Below the pieces are notes generated by a model. That model was not told the DNA's origin. It did no database searches and worked only from the letters and a program-made list of their open reading frames with translations. Both the position numbers and the translations under genes were made by a program. A DNA stretch of 11,538 bases from Leucobacter sp. (GTDB taxonomy: Bacteria > Actinomycetota > Actinomycetes > Actinomycetales > Microbacteriaceae). Below are positions 1-6,762 of this stretch, piece by piece (position 1 is the stretch's first letter; each line of letters begins with the position of its first letter). Location of the stretch: contig JAPSIU010000060.1 in assembly GCA_031178565.1 (NCBI GenBank), positions 1-11,538 on the forward strand, in the 5' to 3' direction.

Positions 1-83
1 ACGGTGGGATTTGAACCCACGGTAGGGGGTTACCCTACACGACTTTTCGAGAGTCGCACCTTCGGCCGCTCGGACACGTCACC
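1..83 (-). tRNA. tRNA-Ser(CGA), 3' end cut off by window edge
   Basis: Read on the minus strand, this folds as a class II tRNA. The 5' acceptor strand GGTGACG (77-83) would pair with CGT plus bases beyond the window start. The anticodon stem CGACT/AGTCG (52-56 and 40-44) closes the seven-base loop CTCGAAA, which has anticodon CGA at 47-49. A long variable arm with a TAGGG/CCCTA stem marks a serine tRNA, and the T arm is GTGGG-TTCAAAT-CCCAC. It reads the UCG codon, which is common in this GC-rich DNA. The last acceptor bases and the discriminator lie outside the window. A promoter-like hexamer sits 7 bases upstream of the mature 5' end. Confidence 0.95.
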
Positions 84-90
84 GCGGAAA

Positions 91-96
91 AGCTTA
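91..96 (-). promoter_or_regulatory. Probable -10 element of the tRNA-Ser gene
   Basis: The minus strand reads TAAGCT, a TANNNT match, and 7 bases separate it from the mature tRNA 5' end. Initiation at the usual distance would give a transcript with almost no 5' leader. An 18-bp spacer leads to TTCGCA (115-120), which matches TTGACA at four of six positions. This is pattern matching only. Confidence 0.5.
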
Positions 97-103
97 CGGG
101 ATC

Positions 104-130
104 CGCCCCTCGAATGCGAATCGAGGCGGG
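104..130 (-). repeat. Imperfect inverted repeat between the oxidoreductase fragment and tRNA-Ser
   Basis: CCTCGA (108-113) and TCGAGG (121-126) pair around a 7-base loop. A few further G-C pairs are possible across a 2-base bulge. On the minus strand the stem follows the stop codon of the oxidoreductase fragment by about 30 bases, and a short T run follows at 88-91. It could be a weak terminator. It overlaps the proposed -35 element of the tRNA, so its role is uncertain. Confidence 0.3.
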
Positions 131-158
131 ACCCCGCGCGAGAGGCTCGGATCCCCGC

Positions 159-656
159 TCAGCGGCCGGCGGGTTCCCACGTCTCGAGTTCGTCGAGCGC
201 GACCGAGGATCCCGTTCCCGCCGATCGGTAGGCGGCCTCGATGATGGCGCTCAGACCGAGCGCCAGCTCGACGTTCTCCGTGTCGAGCGTCCCCGCGTCC
301 ACGTGGCGCACCCAGCGCTCGAAGGCGGTCCCCTGCGAGTCGGGGAGCGGCCACGAGGTCCAGCGCTGCGGCTCCGCGGCGAGGCTGCGCACCCGGACGA
401 CCCCGTCGGGGCCGAGGGGATCCGGATCGGAGTCGGCGAGCCCGTTCTGCGCCCGCTGCACGAGTTCGCCGATCCCGTCCTCGCTGTAGAGCAGCGAGCC
501 GCCGGTGCCGTGCGCCTCGATGCTGAAGGGGGTGATCGCACTCGTGGAGCCGGTCTCCGCGATCGCGACGGCGCCGTCAGGATACGACATCGTGACGACC
601 GCGGACGCCGGGATGGACCGCCTGCACGGCGCAGCCGAGGCGGTCGGCAGGATCCG
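159..656 (-). pseudogene. C-terminal fragment of a Gfo/Idh/MocA-family oxidoreductase
   Basis: The frame ending at 159 encodes a stretch typical of the C-terminal substrate-binding domain of the Gfo/Idh/MocA NAD(P)-dependent sugar or inositol dehydrogenase family. It contains AVVTMSYPDGAVAIAETG, then PFSIEAHGTGGSLLY, and near the end VELALGLSAIIEAAY. The N-terminal Rossmann domain (about 120 residues with a GxGxxA/G motif) and the catalytic EKP-type region are absent, and the space upstream is taken by the opposite-strand moxR promoter and gene. Recognisable similarity fades near 590-656; the only internal ATG in the family-like part is at 590, which would give 143 residues. There are no internal stops and the third codon positions stay GC-rich, so the truncation looks fairly recent. 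It cannot be a working dehydrogenase alone. I cannot tell whether a shortened protein is still made. Confidence 0.7.
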
Positions 657-782
657 GTCGCTGCTGTGGAAGCGGCCCGACGCGTCCTTCGACGCGGCGT
701 TCTCGCACCAGTAGGGGGCGAGGCGCAGGGCGTTCCCCGGACGGGTACTCGCAGAACCTCCCACCCTGTCAGCGTGAGCACG

Positions 783-788
783 TATCTT
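783..788 (+). promoter_or_regulatory. Probable -10 element of the moxR operon (leaderless)
   Basis: TATCTT lies exactly 6 bases before the ATG at 795, so a transcript would begin at or next to the start codon. No Shine-Dalgarno sequence precedes this ATG and no convincing -35 box is visible. The rest of the 657-794 interval shows no gene on either strand. Confidence 0.55.
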
Positions 789-794
789 GGACGC

Positions 795-1754
795 ATGGCC
801 GTCGCCGAACCCCTCACCGCCGTCACCGATCTCGCCGCGCGCGTCGCCACCGCGATGGGGCGCGTGATGAGCGGCAAGGCCGAGGCGGTCGAGACGTCGA
901 TCATGACGCTGCTCGCGGGCGGGCACATCCTCATCGAGGACGTGCCCGGTGTCGGCAAGACGACACTCGCGACGGTGCTCGCCCGCTCGCTCGACGCCGG
1001 AGTGCGCCGCATCCAGTTCACCTCCGACATGCTCCCGACCGACGTCACGGGTCTGTCCGTCTACGACCAGGACACGCACGAGTTCCGCTTCCACCCGGGC
1101 CCCATCTTCACGAACATCGCCGTCGGCGACGAGGTCAACCGCGCCACCCCGAAGACCCAGTCGGCCCTCCTCGAGGCGATGGCCGAGCACTCCGTCACGG
1201 TCGACGGGCACACCCGTGCGCTGCCGGAGCTCTTCATCGTCGTGGCCACCCAGAATCCGCACGACATGGAGGGGACGTTCCTGCTCCCCGAGGCGCAGCG
1301 CGATCGGTTCATGACGCGGATCTCGCTGGGGTATCCCGACGCCGACGCGGAGGTCGCGATGCTGACGGCTCGTGAAGCGGCGGATCCCGCCCGCTCCGCC
1401 GCTCCGGTGGCGAGCGTCGAAGAGGTCGTCGCTGCGCAGCGCATCGTCTCGCGCGTCCACCTCGCCGAGGAGGTCTCCCGGTATCTCGTCGCGATCGTCT
1501 CGGGCACGCGGACGCACCCGGGCATCTCGCTCGGAGGGAGCCCGCGGGCCTCGCTCCATCTGTCCCGCATGGCCCGAGCCCGCGCGGCCGTGCGCGGCCG
1601 ATCCTTCGTCTCTCCCGACGACGTCGCAGCGCTCGCGGGGATCGTGCTGCCGCACCGGCTCGCCCCGCGGGGCAGATTCGGCTCATCGGCGGAGTCCCTG
1701 TCCGCGGCGGCGGGCATCGTCGCCGAGATCGTCGCCCGCACTCCCGTCCGCTGA
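795..1754 (+). CDS. MoxR-family AAA+ ATPase
   Basis: This is a 319-residue MoxR-type ATPase, a family thought to act as chaperones that remodel or activate partner proteins, often DUF58 or VWA-domain proteins encoded next door. Motifs are in order: Walker A GVGKTT (52-57), Walker B region VGDEVNR (110-116), sensor 1 around N154 in ATQNP, arginine-finger region EAQRDRF (166-172), and sensor 2 R251 in GSPRAS. The Walker B has G-D-E-V where many relatives have A-D-E-I; both acidic residues are kept. The ATG at 795 is chosen because the protein then begins at the normal family position and follows a -10-like hexamer by 6 bases. A GTG at 774 is in frame but has no ribosome site. It is the first gene of a tight operon with DUF58 and a transglutaminase-like protein. 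The substrate is unknown. Confidence 0.93.
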   Translation: MAVAEPLTAVTDLAARVATAMGRVMSGKAEAVETSIMTLLAGGHILIEDVPGVGKTTLATVLARSLDAGVRRIQFTSDMLPTDVTGLSVYDQDTHEFRFHPGPIFTNIAVGDEVNRATPKTQSALLEAMAEHSVTVDGHTRALPELFIVVATQNPHDMEGTFLLPEAQRDRFMTRISLGYPDADAEVAMLTAREAADPARSAAPVASVEEVVAAQRIVSRVHLAEEVSRYLVAIVSGTRTHPGISLGGSPRASLHLSRMARARAAVRGRSFVSPDDVAALAGIVLPHRLAPRGRFGSSAESLSAAAGIVAEIVARTPVR

Positions 1755-1756
1755 TC

Positions 1757-2962
1757 ATGCCGCTCGCGCTCACCGGACGAGGCTGGGGCGTCCTGCTCGC
1801 GGCCCTCGGCTTCTGGGCGGGCTGGCTCGTCGTCGGCCTGCGCGACATCTGGTACCTCGTCGCGTTCCTCGCAGCGCTCCTCGCGGTCGCGCTGGTCTTC
1901 GTCGTCGCGATCCCGCTGGTCGCACGGATCGAGGTGCGGCTCTCCGCATCCGATCCCACGCCGGAGGCGGGGGAGACGGTGGCGCTGACGGCGACCCTGA
2001 GGCATCGGCTCCCGATCGCGATGCGCATCGGGATCCTCTGGGCGTTGCCGGGCGACCGCCGAACGGGAGAGGCAAGGACCCCCGCGGGGGAGGCGAGGAT
2101 CCCCGCGGGGGAGCCTGCGGCGGTGCGGATCGAGTGGGTGCCCGAGCGCCGCGGTCCTGCGTCGATCCGCCTCGCCGCGGTGACGCTGCGCGATCCGCTC
2201 GGACTGCTCGTGCGCCGGTCGCGGCCGGACGAGGCCCTCGAGATCCTCGTGCTGCCGAGGCTTCTCGACGACCTGGCGGATCTCATCGACGGCGGCGGCG
2301 TGCTCGACTCCGACGCGCGACTCGGGTCTCGAGCGTCGAGTCTCGGTTCGGGATCGCCCGGCGGATCCGTGCGTGGTTATCGGACGGGAGACCCGCTCAG
2401 ACAGATCCACTGGAAGCAGAGCGCCAGGCAGGGGGAGCTGCTCGTCAATCTGCCGGAGGATCCGGGGAGCGAGGAGCGCTCGCTCTACCTCGACACGGGG
2501 CGCGCGTCCGGCGCCGGGGAGGACTTCGAACTGGCCGTCTCCGCCGCAGCGACGCTCGCCCTGCACTGGCTGCACCGCGGGCACCCGGTGGTCCTGCGAC
2601 TCGGCGGGGATCGCCCGACGACCGCGGCATCGGAGAGCGAGGCGCTGCGCGCCCTGGCTCGCGTGCAGCCGGATGCCGCGGAGCTCGACGCGCGCGGATC
2701 GGCCGTCGCCGAGCCGTCCTTCGACGGAGTCGATGTGCTCGTCGCCGGAACGCTCACGTCGCGGATCTCGGAGCGGTTGTCGAGCCGGCCCGGACTGGGC
2801 GGCCTGCTGCTCGTCGTCCGGCGTGATCCGGACGCCGCGGTGCCCGGATCGTGGCGGATGATCCCGATCCCGGCTCCGGGCCCCGATCCGGCCTCCGACC
2901 CGGGTCGCGGAGCCGGCCTCTTCGCGAACGGCACGCGCTTCCGGGAGGAGCGCCGTGGCTGA
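1757..2962 (+). CDS. DUF58-domain membrane protein
   Basis: This 401-residue protein has two adjacent hydrophobic segments near the N-terminus (about 10-28 and 31-54), so it is likely membrane anchored. The DUF58 signature is RGYRTGDPLRQIHWKQSAR (206-224), followed by YLDTG (244-248), where a von Willebrand A-like fold normally begins. DUF58 proteins are regularly encoded beside MoxR ATPases and are proposed clients or partners; the biochemical role is not settled. The start lies only 2 bases after the moxR stop with no ribosome site, which suggests translational coupling. Its end overlaps the next gene by 8 bases. Residues about 106-119 contain a seven-residue duplication (GEARTPA/GEARIPA) encoded by a 21-bp tandem repeat, in a region that is probably a surface loop. 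Confidence 0.9.
   Translation: MPLALTGRGWGVLLAALGFWAGWLVVGLRDIWYLVAFLAALLAVALVFVVAIPLVARIEVRLSASDPTPEAGETVALTATLRHRLPIAMRIGILWALPGDRRTGEARTPAGEARIPAGEPAAVRIEWVPERRGPASIRLAAVTLRDPLGLLVRRSRPDEALEILVLPRLLDDLADLIDGGGVLDSDARLGSRASSLGSGSPGGSVRGYRTGDPLRQIHWKQSARQGELLVNLPEDPGSEERSLYLDTGRASGAGEDFELAVSAAATLALHWLHRGHPVVLRLGGDRPTTAASESEALRALARVQPDAAELDARGSAVAEPSFDGVDVLVAGTLTSRISERLSSRPGLGGLLLVVRRDPDAAVPGSWRMIPIPAPGPDPASDPGRGAGLFANGTRFREERRG
2071..2112 (+). repeat. Two-copy 21-bp tandem repeat inside the DUF58 gene
   Basis: Units 2071-2091 and 2092-2112 differ at two of 21 positions, and each contains the palindrome CCCCGCGGGG. The unit length is a multiple of three, so the frame is kept and the protein gains GEARTPA-GEARIPA. 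Confidence 0.85.
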
Positions 2963-5390
2963 GCGGAGGACGGCACGGGACCGGGGCGGCGATCGGCCCG
3001 GTCGCCTCCGGCTCCTCCTCGCGGGGGTCGTCGTCACCGGGCTCTGGGTGCTCGGCTTGCTCGGCCTGCGCTCCGTCTTCGCCGACGGCGCCTGGCTGCC
3101 GCGGGCGATCCTCCTCAGCGGAGCGGTGGTCCTCGGTCCCTGTCTCCTGCGGTTCGCTCTGCCCCGACTGCGCACGCTCGCGGTCGCGGCGACGGGAGTG
3201 TGCGCGGCCGCGCTGTGGCTGTGGTGGAGCCACTCCTCGGGGCGTCTGCTGCTCTGGATCGGTGAGCCCTCGGTCGTGCTCGAGAGGATCCAGGCGGAGA
3301 TCCTCCAGGGATCGGCGCCGATGGAGATCGGCGGGGCGCTGCAGGATCTGCTGCTCGGGGCCGTGCTGCTGTGGGCGCTGGTGTCGTCCCTGGTCCTGAC
3401 CGGCGTCGGCGGATCCCTGCCGGCGGGCCTCGTCGTCGCCCCCGTGCTCCTCGCGGCCCCCGTCGTCACGAGCCGATCCGCCGACTGGCTCCTCATCCTC
3501 GGGGCGGGGCTGCTCCTCGCACTCCTCGCGTGGATCGGGTCGCCGTCGAGAAGCGTCGGCGGGCTCGTCGCCGCGGGACTGGCGGTCGCGCTCGCCGCCG
3601 GGGCGGTCGCGATCGCACCGGCCACGAGGGATCGGGTCTGGAACGACTCGGTGATGCTGGCTCCGGTCGGAGGCGCCGTGCCCGACGTCACCATCGCGCT
3701 CGCCGAGGATCTGCGCCAGCGGAGCAGCGCGGAGGCCTTCTCCTACGTCGCCGAGGAACCGGCGGCCATGCGGTTCCCGCTCGCGACGCTCTCCGACTTC
3801 TCCGGAGGCCGGTGGGCCCCGCAGAACGAGACCGACGCCCGTGGACTCGACGTATCGGTGCCGCGCGGCCCCGAAGCGCTCGTCCCCGACGAGGGACCGG
3901 GCGAGGAGGGGACCGATCGGCAGACGGTGGAGGTGACGATCGGGGGACTCGTGAGTCCGTGGCTTCCCCTGCCGCAGTCGCCCGTGCAGGTCGTCGATGC
4001 CGGATCCGAGTTCGACCCGGAGGAGTGGGTCTGGGCGCGGGACGCCAACACGGCGAGATCCGAGCGGACGACCACGCGGCGCGGGGATCAGTACCGAGCC
4101 GTCTCCGGTGCACTCGTCGCGGATGACGCGTGGCGGTACTCCTCGAACTGGATCCCCGCGGGATCGCAGCTGCTCCACCGCGCGCCGGCGGAGGCGCCCG
4201 AAGAGCTCGCGCAGTACCTCGCACTTCCCGAGTCGCTCCCCGACGAGATCGCCGATCAGGCGGAGCGGACGACGGCGGGCGCGGGCACCCGCATCGACGT
4301 CGGCTTCGCGCTGCAGGACTGGTTCCGCAGCGGGAGGTTCAGCTATGACGAGGCCTCCCCGTACGCGCCCGGCTCGGATCCCGGGGACCCGTACGCCGTC
4401 ATGGAGGCGTTCCTCGCCGAGCGCCGCGGCTTCTGCGTCCACTACGCGTCGACCTTCGCGGTCATGGCGCGGAGCCTCGGGGTGCCGACCCGCATCGCGG
4501 TCGGGTACGCCTCGCGAGCGGAGCCCGGCGAGGAGACGAGCGTCCGTGGCACCGACCTCCACGCCTGGCCGGAGATCTACGTCGACGACGTGGGCTGGCT
4601 CGCCTTCGAGCCCACGCCCGGCGGTGCGGGGTTCCGAGCGGACGGAGACGCGGAGGACATCACGGCCATTCCGGCCGAGCCGGCGGATCGCGGCCCCGCC
4701 CGGGTGACGCCATCGCCCGAGCCGGAGCCCTCGCCGACACCCGAGGATCCCGCGGCGGGTCCCTCCGTCGACGGGGAGGAGTCGGGATGGGCGGGCGCGG
4801 CGGGATCGGGGCTGCCGGCGGCGCTCGGACTCGTCGGCCTCCTCGCACTGATCCTGCTCGGCCGGCCGGCCGTCGGCCGCGTGGTCCGCACCCGGCGGCG
4901 GCTTCGCGCGATCGCGCGGGCCGGAGCGGGCGGCACGGGCAGGCCGGGCGTCCGGGACGGGCGACCGGCGAGCGGCGCCTGGGACGAATTCAGCGACACG
5001 GCGCTCGACCTCGGCTTCCTCGGGACGGATGCCGGGGCGGATGCCGGCGCCGCGCCGCGGGCTCGGACCGCGGAGGCGCTGATCGAGCACCTCGCGGCCG
5101 TCGGAGCGCTGCGGGATCGCGAGGCGATTCTGGCCGCGACCGCGTTGGCGGATGCGGCGATCGCGGAGAGATACGGCGGCGAGCCCTCGTCGACCTCGCT
5201 CCCGGCGAGCCCCGGGAGCGAGGATGCCGGGGCCCTCGGCGAGCAGCTCCGGCTGGGCACGTCCGAGCTGCGGAGGAACGCCGACGCCCGCGCGAGGCTC
5301 CGCGCGGCCGTGCTGCCCCGCTCGATGCTGCGCCGCCCCGTGATCCGCCCCGTGCGCCGCCGCTCCGTGGATGTCCGAGGCCACCGCTAG
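2955..5390 (+). CDS. Membrane-bound transglutaminase-like protein (TgpA type)
   Basis: This is an 811-residue protein of the layout seen in TgpA-like proteins. There are several N-terminal transmembrane helices (about 18 to 225), then a large region predicted to be extracytoplasmic with a transglutaminase-like core. A Pro/Glu-rich linker (around 590-600), one more helix (about 617-640) and a cytoplasmic Arg/Ala-rich tail follow. The catalytic Cys is C494 in GFCVHYAS and the His is H536 in DLHAWPEIY. The third triad position, 16 residues after the His, is E552 in AFEPTPG rather than Asp. The GTG at 2955 has a strong site, GGGAGGAG at 2943-2950, four bases upstream, and overlaps the DUF58 gene by 8 bases. 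Tail oddities include a TDAGADAGA duplication and an arginine-rich C-terminus. It probably works with MoxR and DUF58 at the cell envelope; enzymatic activity is not proven for this group. Confidence 0.9.
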   Translation: MAERRTARDRGGDRPGRLRLLLAGVVVTGLWVLGLLGLRSVFADGAWLPRAILLSGAVVLGPCLLRFALPRLRTLAVAATGVCAAALWLWWSHSSGRLLLWIGEPSVVLERIQAEILQGSAPMEIGGALQDLLLGAVLLWALVSSLVLTGVGGSLPAGLVVAPVLLAAPVVTSRSADWLLILGAGLLLALLAWIGSPSRSVGGLVAAGLAVALAAGAVAIAPATRDRVWNDSVMLAPVGGAVPDVTIALAEDLRQRSSAEAFSYVAEEPAAMRFPLATLSDFSGGRWAPQNETDARGLDVSVPRGPEALVPDEGPGEEGTDRQTVEVTIGGLVSPWLPLPQSPVQVVDAGSEFDPEEWVWARDANTARSERTTTRRGDQYRAVSGALVADDAWRYSSNWIPAGSQLLHRAPAEAPEELAQYLALPESLPDEIADQAERTTAGAGTRIDVGFALQDWFRSGRFSYDEASPYAPGSDPGDPYAVMEAFLAERRGFCVHYASTFAVMARSLGVPTRIAVGYASRAEPGEETSVRGTDLHAWPEIYVDDVGWLAFEPTPGGAGFRADGDAEDITAIPAEPADRGPARVTPSPEPEPSPTPEDPAAGPSVDGEESGWAGAAGSGLPAALGLVGLLALILLGRPAVGRVVRTRRRLRAIARAGAGGTGRPGVRDGRPASGAWDEFSDTALDLGFLGTDAGADAGAAPRARTAEALIEHLAAVGALRDREAILAATALADAAIAERYGGEPSSTSLPASPGSEDAGALGEQLRLGTSELRRNADARARLRAAVLPRSMLRRPVIRPVRRRSVDVRGHR

Positions 5391-5393
5391 GCT
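5388..5393 (+). promoter_or_regulatory. Probable -10 element of radA, starting in the upstream stop codon
   Basis: TAGGCT lies 6 bases before the radA ATG at 5400. Its first three bases are the TAG stop of the transglutaminase-like gene. No ribosome site precedes radA, so either leaderless transcription or read-through is needed. No clear -35 box is seen. Confidence 0.5.
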
Positions 5394-5399
5394 CGCCCC

Positions 5400-6722
5400 A
5401 TGGCGAAAACGAGCGGCGGATACACGTGCACCGAGTGCGGCTGGCAGACCTCGAAGTGGGTCGGCCGCTGCGGCGAGTGCCAGCAGTGGGGCACCGTCGT
5501 GGAGCAGGTCAGAAGCGGGGCATCCCTCGCGCGCACGACGAGGGCCAGTGCCCCCGCCGCGGGGCGGGAGGCCCGCCCCATCACCGATCTGCGGGGCGAT
5601 TCCGTGCGCCATCGTCCGACCGGGATCGGTGAACTGGACCGAGTGCTCGGCGGCGGCGTCGTGCCCGGTGCCGCGATCCTCTTCTCCGGCGAGCCCGGCG
5701 TCGGGAAGTCGACGCTGCTCCTCGACGCTGCGGCTCGGGCTGCGGGAAGCGGGTCGCGGGTGCTCTACGCGAGCGGCGAGGAGTCGACCGGTCAGATCCG
5801 CATGCGGGCCGAGCGCACCGGTGCGCTCCACGACACCCTCTTCCTCGCGAGCGAGACCGATCTGTCGACCGTGCTCGGCCACATCGAGGTCGTCGACCCC
5901 GCGCTCGTGATCGTCGATTCCGTCCAGACGCTCGCGAGCGATCAGGTCGACGGGAGCGCGGGTGGTCCGGCGCAGGTGCGGGAGGTCGCCGCGGCGCTGA
6001 TCCGGGCGGCGAAGGATCGCGGCACACCCGTGATCCTCGTCGGGCACGTGACGAAGGATGGCTCGGTCGCGGGGCCGCGCCTGCTCGAGCACCTCGTCGA
6101 CGTCGTCTGCCACTTCGAGGGCGACCGGCAGAGCGCTCTGCGCTTCCTGCGCACGCTCAAGAACCGGTACGGGCCGACCGACGAGATCGGCTGCTTCGAG
6201 ATGACGGGCGGCGGGATCAGCGAGGTGCCGGACCCGAGCGGCCTGTTCCTCAGCCGCACCGCGGGGCCGGTGAGCGGCACCTGCGCCACCGTCGCGATGG
6301 AGGGGCGCCGGGCGCTGCCGGTCGAGGTGCAGGCGCTCGTCGCCAAGAGCGCGACGCCCAACCCGCGCCGGGTCACGAGCGGGGTGGATCCATCACGGGT
6401 CGCGATGATCCTCGCGGTGCTCGAACGACGGGCGGGTGCGCGTCTGCACGATCAGGACGTCTACGTCTCGACGGTCGGCGGCGTGAAGCTCGCCGAACCG
6501 GCGGCCGATCTCGCGATCGCGCTCGCCGTGCTCTCCGCGATCGCTGATCGCCCGCTTCCGCATGACCTCGCGGCGTTCGGCGAGATCAGCCTGGCGGGCG
6601 AGGTGCGCCCCGTCGTCGGCGGGAGCCAGCGCGCGAACGAGGCCGGACGCCTCGGATACACGCGGATCATCGACGCGAAGTCGGCGACGCTGGACCAGGC
6701 GAGAAGGGACGCCGAGGGGTAG
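5400..6722 (+). CDS. radA: DNA repair protein RadA
   Basis: RadA (also called Sms) is a RecA-like ATPase that helps process recombination intermediates and promotes branch migration in the cytoplasm. The 440-residue protein has the expected parts in order: an N-terminal four-cysteine zinc finger (C10, C13, C24, C27), an ATPase core with Walker A GEPGVGKST (97-105), the RadA-specific motif KNRYG (254-258; Tyr where the usual form is KNRFG), and a C-terminal Lon-protease-like domain from about 270. Length is close to the family norm, slightly short at the C-terminus. The ATG at 5400 is the only sensible start and puts the zinc finger at the normal place. It follows the transglutaminase-like gene by 9 bases but has its own promoter-like hexamer, so it may be only partly co-transcribed with that operon. 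Confidence 0.97.
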   Translation: MAKTSGGYTCTECGWQTSKWVGRCGECQQWGTVVEQVRSGASLARTTRASAPAAGREARPITDLRGDSVRHRPTGIGELDRVLGGGVVPGAAILFSGEPGVGKSTLLLDAAARAAGSGSRVLYASGEESTGQIRMRAERTGALHDTLFLASETDLSTVLGHIEVVDPALVIVDSVQTLASDQVDGSAGGPAQVREVAAALIRAAKDRGTPVILVGHVTKDGSVAGPRLLEHLVDVVCHFEGDRQSALRFLRTLKNRYGPTDEIGCFEMTGGGISEVPDPSGLFLSRTAGPVSGTCATVAMEGRRALPVEVQALVAKSATPNPRRVTSGVDPSRVAMILAVLERRAGARLHDQDVYVSTVGGVKLAEPAADLAIALAVLSAIADRPLPHDLAAFGEISLAGEVRPVVGGSQRANEAGRLGYTRIIDAKSATLDQARRDAEG

Positions 6723-6748
6723 CGGGCGTTCCGGCCCCGGGAGGCGGG

Positions 6749-6754
6749 TAGACT
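6749..6754 (+). promoter_or_regulatory. Probable -10 element of mqo
   Basis: TAGACT lies 8 bases before the proposed GTG start at 6763, and no Shine-Dalgarno sequence is placed between them. The same hexamer precedes argF. A leader of zero to two bases is the likely outcome. Confidence 0.5.
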
Positions 6755-6762
6755 TGAAAACC

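Noticed and set aside
1..158. Possible tRNA-linked integration site for a mobile element
   Set aside because: The tRNA 3' end, where attachment sites usually lie, points out of the window. No integrase, direct repeat of the tRNA end or compositional shift is seen on this side.
114..794. Long plus-strand extension upstream of moxR (546-residue version)
   Set aside because: The added N-terminal sequence is Arg/Gly-rich nonsense and is antisense to the real oxidoreductase fragment. MoxR proteins begin near the ATG at 795.
4153..4167. Palindrome GATCCC-CGC-GGGATC inside the transglutaminase-like gene
   Set aside because: It falls in coding sequence and is explained by GC-rich codons for the residues Ile-Pro-Ala-Gly-Ser; no regulatory role is supported.
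2754..6113. Minus-strand open frame of about 1,119 codons
   Set aside because: It is antisense to the transglutaminase-like gene and radA, with an Arg/Asp/Gly-rich composition typical of shadow frames in GC-rich DNA and no recognisable domain.
6562..6762. Upstream extension of mqo to an ATG inside radA
   Set aside because: The extension is out of frame with radA, is Arg/Ser-rich, and would put about 67 foreign residues before the FAD-binding motif.
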